From assembly GCA_003645975.1 (NCBI GenBank), contig QNDP01000003.1, forward strand, positions 1 through 19,941: a stretch of DNA of 19,941 nucleotides, in the 5' to 3' direction. Within the stretch, counting starts at the first letter, position 1, and every line of letters starts with the position of its first letter. Source of the DNA: Candidatus Hydrothermota bacterium (GTDB lineage: Bacteria; Hydrothermota; Hydrothermia; B15-G9). Positions 15,837-19,941 of the stretch are shown piece by piece. The translations under genes and the position numbers were made by a program. Below the pieces are notes generated by a model. The model was given only the letters and a program-made list of their open reading frames with translations. It was not told the origin of the DNA and made no database searches.

Positions 15837-15884
15837 TTTCATGACACCGATGGTGTTGTAGGTCCGATGCGTCGGTCCATGAAA
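15837..15884. repeat. Nested inverted-repeat element with three-way-junction potential
   Basis: TTTCATG (15837-15843) pairs with CATGAAA (15878-15884) and encloses two hairpins: ACACC-GAT-GGTGT (15844-15856), and GTCCGA-TGCG-TCGGTC (15862-15877, one mismatch). It lies between the kdsD stop and the promoter of the roadblock-like pair. No U-run follows on either strand. It could be a kdsD 3'-end structure, an operator, or a small repeat element. Confidence 0.55.
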
Positions 15885-15892
15885 TTAAGGGA

Positions 15893-16873
15893 CTACACAA
15901 CCCGTTCCCTCATCAGATCGTGAAGGTGGATTATCCCGATAGGATGGCGCTCCTCGTCTATCACGATGAGGGCTGTGATACCATAATGCTCCATCTTGTT
16001 GGCGGCTGTGATAGCGAGCTCATCCTTCGTTATCGTCTTCGGATTTGGGTTCATTATGTCCTTCGCTTTGAATTTGAAAATATCGGTCTCGCGCTCCAGC
16101 AGGCGTCTGAGGTCGCCGTCTGTGAACACGCCGACCACTCTCCCCTCAGAGTCAACGACGCTTGTTATCCCTCGCTTTGATGTCATCTCAAGGATAACCT
16201 GCTTCATGCTTGCATCTTCGTGCACCACAGGAACATGTTTTTCACCAGTTAACATCATGTCCTCGACCTTCAGCCAAAATTTCTTGCCGATCGCTCCACC
16301 TGGATGCAATTTAGCGAAGTCTTGAAGTTTCAGCCCTTTTTCATAAGCAAGAACTATCGCAAGGGCGTCCCCCAAAGCCATCATCGCTGTGGTGGATGTC
16401 GTCGGCGCCACATCGTAAGGACAGGCCTCATGTTCGATCGGGACATGTATCACGATGTCGGCGTTTTGGGCAAGTGAGGAATTTTTGTTTGCTGTTATCG
16501 CAATTATCGGCATTCCCCATTTTTTCAATAGTGGTATCAACATGACGAACTCATCCGATTCGCCGCTCTTCGATATCACGATGACGACATCGTTCTTTCC
16601 AACAATGCCAAGATCTCCATGTAGCGATTCGGTCGGGTGCAAAAATATTGCTGGTGTGCCAAGGCTTGTTAATGTGGCGGCTATCTTCTTTCCGACTATC
16701 CCGGATTTCCCGATTCCTGTTACGATGACACGCCCAAACCTCGTTTTGTCGAGTATGAGTCGGACTGCTCGGACAAAATTCTGGTCAATTGCGTCCTTTT
16801 CAAGCCTGTGCAGTCCCTCGATTTCAGCTCTTATCGTTTTTTTTGCAAATTCTATTATCTCTTTGTCGCTCAT
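15893..16873 (-). CDS. kdsD: Arabinose-5-phosphate isomerase (KdsD/KpsF)
   Basis: The 326-residue protein interconverts ribulose 5-phosphate and arabinose 5-phosphate, the first committed step to Kdo in LPS. An N-terminal SIS domain (about 30-195) shows GIGKSG at 53-58, TESLHGDLG near 81, SKSGES at 101-106, APTTSTT at 156-162 and LHPGGAIGK near 189. Two CBS domains follow (about 205-260 and 272-325), typical of full-length KdsD. The gene overlaps thpR by 4 nt (ATGA), so it is translated from the same mRNA. Kdo synthase and CMP-Kdo synthetase are not in the window. It is strong evidence for an LPS-type outer membrane. Confidence 0.94.
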   Translation of the reverse strand: MSDKEIIEFAKKTIRAEIEGLHRLEKDAIDQNFVRAVRLILDKTRFGRVIVTGIGKSGIVGKKIAATLTSLGTPAIFLHPTESLHGDLGIVGKNDVVIVISKSGESDEFVMLIPLLKKWGMPIIAITANKNSSLAQNADIVIHVPIEHEACPYDVAPTTSTTAMMALGDALAIVLAYEKGLKLQDFAKLHPGGAIGKKFWLKVEDMMLTGEKHVPVVHEDASMKQVILEMTSKRGITSVVDSEGRVVGVFTDGDLRRLLERETDIFKFKAKDIMNPNPKTITKDELAITAANKMEHYGITALIVIDEERHPIGIIHLHDLMRERVV

Positions 16874-17424
16874 CCCTTTAAAGCAAACCTTTTTAATTTT
16901 TCGTAGATTGGTCCTTGTGGGGTCAATGTGCTCTTGTAGAGGATGATCTCGCTCACTGTAAACGGAGGATATTTGCTTTCGGGAATACCGAGCTGAGAGA
17001 ACCTGATCTTGGGACCATGTTTTCGTGAACGGGCAAGGGTGAGGTGTGCTTTGAACTCGCGGCGCTCTCTTTTGAAACCGACTTTATGCATCGCATCCTC
17101 GATTTTTGCTGCAAGATGGGCAAGAGAGTCCTGTCCCGATTGGATTCCAAGCCACAGGACTCTAATTCCGCCTCCAGCGTTGAACGAGCCCGGTGAACCG
17201 ATCTGAATTTGGAATGGCGGCGTGGAGGCTGCGATCTTTCGCAGTGCGTCTTCGATCTGTGGCAACTTACGCTCGTTGACCTCTCCCAAGAATTTGAGCG
17301 TTATGTGGATATTCTTAGTTTCCACCCATTTCAAGTCCGGTGCACGCTTGCGGACCGATGAAAAATTTGTCTCAATCTTCCTTTTCACCGATTCAGGGAT
17401 GTCAACAGCTATGAAGCATCTCAT
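16870..17424 (-). CDS. thpR: RNA 2',3'-cyclic phosphodiesterase (LigT/ThpR)
   Basis: The 184-residue protein is a 2H phosphoesterase with the two signature HxTx motifs, HITLKFLG near residue 40 and HLTLAR near 127, in a protein of normal family length that starts MRCFIAVDIPESVKRKIE. ThpR opens 2',3'-cyclic phosphates on RNA to 2'-phosphates in the cytoplasm and was first seen as a tRNA-half ligase. It leads a two-gene operon with kdsD, a pairing with no obvious metabolic reason. The ATG is 9 nt after a strong -10 with no Shine-Dalgarno sequence, so initiation is likely near-leaderless. Confidence 0.92.
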   Translation of the reverse strand: MRCFIAVDIPESVKRKIETNFSSVRKRAPDLKWVETKNIHITLKFLGEVNERKLPQIEDALRKIAASTPPFQIQIGSPGSFNAGGGIRVLWLGIQSGQDSLAHLAAKIEDAMHKVGFKRERREFKAHLTLARSRKHGPKIRFSQLGIPESKYPPFTVSEIILYKSTLTPQGPIYEKLKRFALKG

Positions 17425-17433
17425 GGCTTTGTG

Positions 17434-17462
17434 ATTTTAAAACGGAACAATCAGTTGTTCAA
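17434..17462 (-). promoter_or_regulatory. Promoter of thpR-kdsD
   Basis: Minus strand TTGAAC (17462-17457), 17 nt, TAAAAT (17439-17434), then 9 nt to the ATG at 17424. Good boxes and ideal spacing, with no ribosome-binding site in between. Confidence 0.7.
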
Positions 17463-17576
17463 CGAAGTATTGGGCGGCATTCAAACAAATATTCAAACAT
17501 CCGTAAGATAGGATAAGGGACGAGTAATGCCTGTCCCCCCGACGGTTTGGTTTAAACGGGATGAGTTTAGTTCAAA

Positions 17577-17622
17577 GGGTAGGAGCATGGAGTGCTATCC
17601 GTGCCCCTACCCTCCTTTTTAT
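17577..17622 (+). terminator. Long hairpin with plus-strand U-run
   Basis: GGGTAGG (17577-17583) pairs with CCTACCC (17606-17612). Inside, GCATGGA pairs with TCCGTGC (one G-U wobble), closed by the loop GTGCTA, with one A-C mismatch between the two stems. On the plus strand TCCTTTTTAT follows. The only nearby genes run on the minus strand, the fumarase gene ending 37 nt away, where the tract is only TTTGAAC. It may work both ways, or end an unseen plus-strand RNA. Confidence 0.6.
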
Positions 17623-17648
17623 CAAGATGGGAACTCTCAGAGAGGTGA

Positions 17649-18491
17649 TCAAAGTTCGGCAGAGGCTCTCCTTGTGGCATGGCAGTTAAAGTTCACAGCC
17701 ACCGGCAACGATGTTATATGGGTTGCACCGACCTCGATATGGACATCCAAAGTTGTTATGATCCCACCGAGTCCTTGAGGCCCGATGCCCAAACGATTTA
17801 TTTCGTCCAAAAGTTCGAGTTCAAGATTGGCATAAAATGGGTCGGGATGCCTGACGCCTATCGGTCTGAGAAGCGCCTTCTTTGCAAGCCAAGCGACGCT
17901 GTCAAATGTGCCGCCTATGCCGACACCGATGACGCCCGGAGGACATGGATTGGGGCCTGCATCCTCCACAGCTTTGACGACAAACCGCTTAACTCCTTCT
18001 ATCCCTTCGGCCGGTGTCAGGATGGCAAGTCTTCCCATGTTTTCGCTTCCGCCCCCTTTTGGCATCACGGTGATTTTGAACTTATCGCCCGGAACGACCT
18101 CCACATGGATATGGGCTGGAGTGTTATCACCTGTGTTTTTCCTTCGGAGCGGGTCTCCCACGATTGATTTACGCAAATAGCCTTCGATATAACCCTTTCT
18201 CACACCTTCGTTGACAACATCGTAAAGGTAACCGCCGACGATGCGGACATCCTGCCCCATTTCAATGTAAACAACTGCTGTCCCAGTATCTTGGCATATC
18301 GGTATCCTCTCGTTTTTGGCTATTTCGGCATTCTCCAGCAGTTGTCTAAAAATTTCTTTTCCCACAGGTGATTCCTCTGTTTCCATGCCTTTCCTGAGCG
18401 CTTGAAGGACATCTTCGGGCAACTCGAAATTCGCCTTTATACAAAGTTCTTTCACTGTCTCAACAATTTTTGCGGCCTCAATTTCTCTCAT
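17649..18491 (-). CDS. Class I (iron-sulphur) fumarate hydratase, alpha subunit
   Basis: The 280-residue protein is the alpha half of a two-subunit fumarase or L-tartrate dehydratase, interconverting fumarate and malate in the citric acid cycle. The three [4Fe-4S] ligands are C66 in PICQDTG, C183 in NPCPPG and C270 in NCHATR. Other motifs are KGGGSEN at 145-151, IGVGIGGTFD near 188 and IGPQGLGG near 236. The beta subunit is normally the next gene; here about 225 nt of non-coding DNA and then thpR follow, so beta must be elsewhere. The start is 1 nt after the histidine kinase stop, with GGAGG inside the kinase end, so the two are coupled. Tartrate dehydratase is the main alternative. Confidence 0.9.
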   Translation of the reverse strand: MREIEAAKIVETVKELCIKANFELPEDVLQALRKGMETEESPVGKEIFRQLLENAEIAKNERIPICQDTGTAVVYIEMGQDVRIVGGYLYDVVNEGVRKGYIEGYLRKSIVGDPLRRKNTGDNTPAHIHVEVVPGDKFKITVMPKGGGSENMGRLAILTPAEGIEGVKRFVVKAVEDAGPNPCPPGVIGVGIGGTFDSVAWLAKKALLRPIGVRHPDPFYANLELELLDEINRLGIGPQGLGGIITTLDVHIEVGATHITSLPVAVNFNCHATRRASAEL

Positions 18492-18492
18492 C

Positions 18493-19644
18493 TCAACTCC
18501 TCCTTATGGTTGTCGAATCTTTAGGGATCAAGAAGACAAATTTGCTGCCTCCTTCCGGAAGGCTTTTAGCCCAAATTCTGCCTCCGTGAAGCTCAACGAG
18601 GCGTTTGACCACAAGCAACCCCAATCCGGGAAGTTCAGAGGATGAAAGTTGCTGAAGGTTTGCCCATTCGTTCTCTATCTCCTCAAATATGTTGCCTTTG
18701 AACTTGTCGGCAAAACCTATCCCTGTATCTTGAACGGTTATCTTTGCAAACTTGCCTTCATCCTCCGCCGTTATGTAAATGCTTCCGCCCGAAGGTGTAA
18801 ACTTTACAGAATTGGAAAGCAAGTTATAAAGGATCTGCTTGACACGCCTTTTGTCTGCGGACACATACTCGTTGCCCATCCTAAAATCGACGGAGATTTT
18901 AAGTTTTTTATCAAGCAATTGGCCTTCAAAGAGTTTGATCGTTTCGGAGATAGCCTTTTTCAACGAAAAAGTGGCGATCTCAAGGCGAACTGCACCAAGC
19001 TGAAGTCGTGCTAAATCAAGGAGATCGTCCAGCATAACATGAAGCTGATAGCTGTTCTCCTTTATGATCTCTAAGTATTTGCGCTGCTTATCGTTGATTT
19101 CACCCATAGACCCCGCAAGTAAAAGCTCGGCGCTTGCGATAATCGTGGCCAAAGGAGTCTTCAAATCGTGTGTCATCTTGGAGATGTGCTTAAGGCTGGT
19201 GGTATGGGCCTTTTTGGCCTCCATGTATTGCATCTTCATCTGATACAAAGGCTGAGCAAACTTCACATAAATGCAAACCGCCATTTCCAAGAGATTAAGG
19301 ATGTGAGACAGAGTGGATCGGTCGATGTCTTTTGGGATCCCTTCGAGCAGGAACACCACATCGTATTTTGTGGGCAGTGCCATAAAACCGCCTTCAACAA
19401 TGGGCGAATCAAGATCAAGCCAGCGGCACTCTTCGCTCCCCGGCCTAAGTTCATGTGATGTAATTACATCGGAGATTATCAGCATTTTGCAACCGCTGTC
19501 TTTCTTCCTCAAAATGACCATCCTGTCAAGACCCAATATGTTAGCCACATCTGATGCGAATTGTTCGAGGCTTTGAGTGGTCGCACCTTGCTCCAAAAAT
19601 TTTCTAAAACTCTTTTCAATAGTTTCACCTGACAGTCCTTTCAT
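18493..19644 (-). CDS. Sensor histidine kinase, apparently soluble
   Basis: The 383-residue kinase has an N-terminal sensory region (about 1-135) that looks GAF-like (LEQFASDVANILGLDRMVIL, a cysteine near 52) with no clear membrane helix. A linker helix precedes the HisKA domain, with H159 in MTHDLKTPLATIIASAELL. The HATPase_c domain has the N box (QILYNLLSNSVKFTP, 270-284), G1 (DTGIGF, 306-311) and G2 (GLGLLVVKRLVELHGGRIW, 340-358). It would autophosphorylate and pass phosphate to a response regulator, none of which is in view. It is translated first, followed by the fumarase subunit with a 1-nt gap. The signal sensed is unknown. Confidence 0.88.
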   Translation of the reverse strand: MKGLSGETIEKSFRKFLEQGATTQSLEQFASDVANILGLDRMVILRKKDSGCKMLIISDVITSHELRPGSEECRWLDLDSPIVEGGFMALPTKYDVVFLLEGIPKDIDRSTLSHILNLLEMAVCIYVKFAQPLYQMKMQYMEAKKAHTTSLKHISKMTHDLKTPLATIIASAELLLAGSMGEINDKQRKYLEIIKENSYQLHVMLDDLLDLARLQLGAVRLEIATFSLKKAISETIKLFEGQLLDKKLKISVDFRMGNEYVSADKRRVKQILYNLLSNSVKFTPSGGSIYITAEDEGKFAKITVQDTGIGFADKFKGNIFEEIENEWANLQQLSSSELPGLGLLVVKRLVELHGGRIWAKSLPEGGSKFVFLIPKDSTTIRRS

Positions 19645-19653
19645 AGCTTGGCT

Positions 19654-19683
19654 ATTATTTTCCTTTTAACAAACCATTGTCAA
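19654..19683 (-). promoter_or_regulatory. Promoter of the kinase-fumarase operon
   Basis: Minus strand perfect TTGACA (19683-19678), 18 nt, AATAAT (19659-19654), then 9 nt to the ATG at 19644. No Shine-Dalgarno sequence. The -35 lies within about 10 bp of the likely IS end. Confidence 0.7.
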
Positions 19684-19727
19684 CTTAACGAGGAGGCTGT
19701 TCGAAAAGTGAGGGCTTAAAAATTTAA

Positions 19728-19749
19728 GGGGAAGGCTTTAACCTTCCCC
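19728..19749 (+). terminator. Hairpin in the IS leader
   Basis: GGGGAAGG, loop CTTTAA, CCTTCCCC form a perfect 8-bp stem ending 4 nt before the transposase ATG. Just upstream is a small CTTAAA/TTTAAG inverted repeat. The stem would block read-through translation or hide the purine-rich ribosome-binding site, a common way for an IS to limit activation by outside promoters. Confidence 0.6.
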
Positions 19750-19753
19750 CGCT

Positions 19754-19941
19754 ATGAATAGAGCAAAAATCGGAATCACTCTTATTTACAAAGTAACGAA
19801 AAGATTCACCTCAACATTGAAAGCCAAAAAGTTACCAATCAAAGGACGACCTAAAGTATACGACGAATCCATCTTCCTGACTATCCTCTTAGTTCGTGAG
19901 CTTACAGGTTACAGTTACCGTGAGGCCATCCTTGCTGTGAA
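19754..19941 (+). CDS. DDE transposase N terminus (partial)
   Basis: The first 62 residues are seen before the window ends. They include LPIKGRPKVYDESIFLTILL and VRELTGYSYREAILAV. A basic stretch, GRP.VYD, a leucine-rich helix and the GYSYREA turn are typical of the N-terminal part of IS4/IS5-type DDE transposases. The catalytic residues lie beyond the edge, so the IS family is not resolved. The ATG sits right after a hairpin. Whether the gene is intact cannot be judged. Confidence 0.7.
   Translation, partial: MNRAKIGITLIYKVTKRFTSTLKAKKLPIKGRPKVYDESIFLTILLVRELTGYSYREAILAV

Larger units (their letters stand above)
19691..19941 (+). mobile_element. Left end of an insertion sequence (partial)
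   Basis: A transposase start, preceded by a structured leader and the end-like sequence GAGGCTGTTCGAAAAGT at 19691, indicates the left part of an IS. The exact boundary, the terminal repeat and any target duplication cannot be fixed because the right end is outside the window. Confidence 0.6.

Noticed and set aside
17527..17778. Plus-strand 83-codon frame over the hairpin
   Set aside because: It crosses the terminator-like hairpin and enters the antisense of the fumarase end; composition is unlike a real gene.

Overview
The window looks like a piece of chromosome from a diderm (LPS-bearing) bacterium, probably uncultivated. It has balanced base composition, tightly packed operons and mostly core genes. 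The Gram-negative envelope is indicated by kdsD (Kdo synthesis), an LpxH-like hydrolase, an SLBB/Poly_export protein, a DegT-type sugar aminotransferase and a sugar-nucleotide transferase. I cannot place it in a phylum with confidence. The mix of roadblock-like paralogues, two-subunit iron-sulphur fumarase and glycine-rich surface protein is compatible with a deep-branching or candidate-phylum bacterium. No rRNA, tRNA or CRISPR array was found.

Layout. 1-151: 5' end of a minus-strand winged-helix gene, probably RNase R. 256-912 (-): unknown glycine-rich, probably surface protein. 1115-2527 (+): glycosyltransferase with two GT-A-like halves. 2732-3403 (-): ComF. 3622-6276 (+): M20 peptidase, sugar nucleotidyltransferase, FetB-type permease. 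6342-7940 (-): small membrane coiled-coil protein, YtxH protein, GAPDH, with a textbook terminator. 8253-9386 (-): NamZ/DUF1343 protein. 9570-11792 (+): aminotransferase, LpxH-like hydrolase, ASCH protein. 11854-14260 (+): dnaN-cinA. 14291-14884 (-): polysaccharide export protein. 14956-15747 (-): two tandem roadblock-like paralogues. 15893-17424 (-): thpR-kdsD. 17649-19644 (-): histidine kinase and fumarase alpha subunit. 19691-end (+): left end of an insertion sequence with the transposase start.

Regulation. Genes inside operons overlap or nearly touch and have strong Shine-Dalgarno sequences. Several operon-leading genes instead have a sigma-70-type -10 box only 6-10 nt before the start codon and no ribosome-binding site (151, 1115, 7940, 9386, 14884, 17424, 19644). 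This predicts leaderless or near-leaderless mRNAs and was used to choose several starts. Other leading genes (912, 3403, 3622, 9570, 11854, 15747) have leaders with a Shine-Dalgarno sequence.

Points for a second look: the leaderless pattern, a three-way-junction inverted-repeat element at 15837-15884, the tandem roadblock-like pair, a permease and a fumarase subunit each lacking an adjacent partner, a plus-oriented terminator-like hairpin where no plus gene is seen, and an IS end abutting the kinase promoter. I did not find a clear-cut new defence or mobile system.
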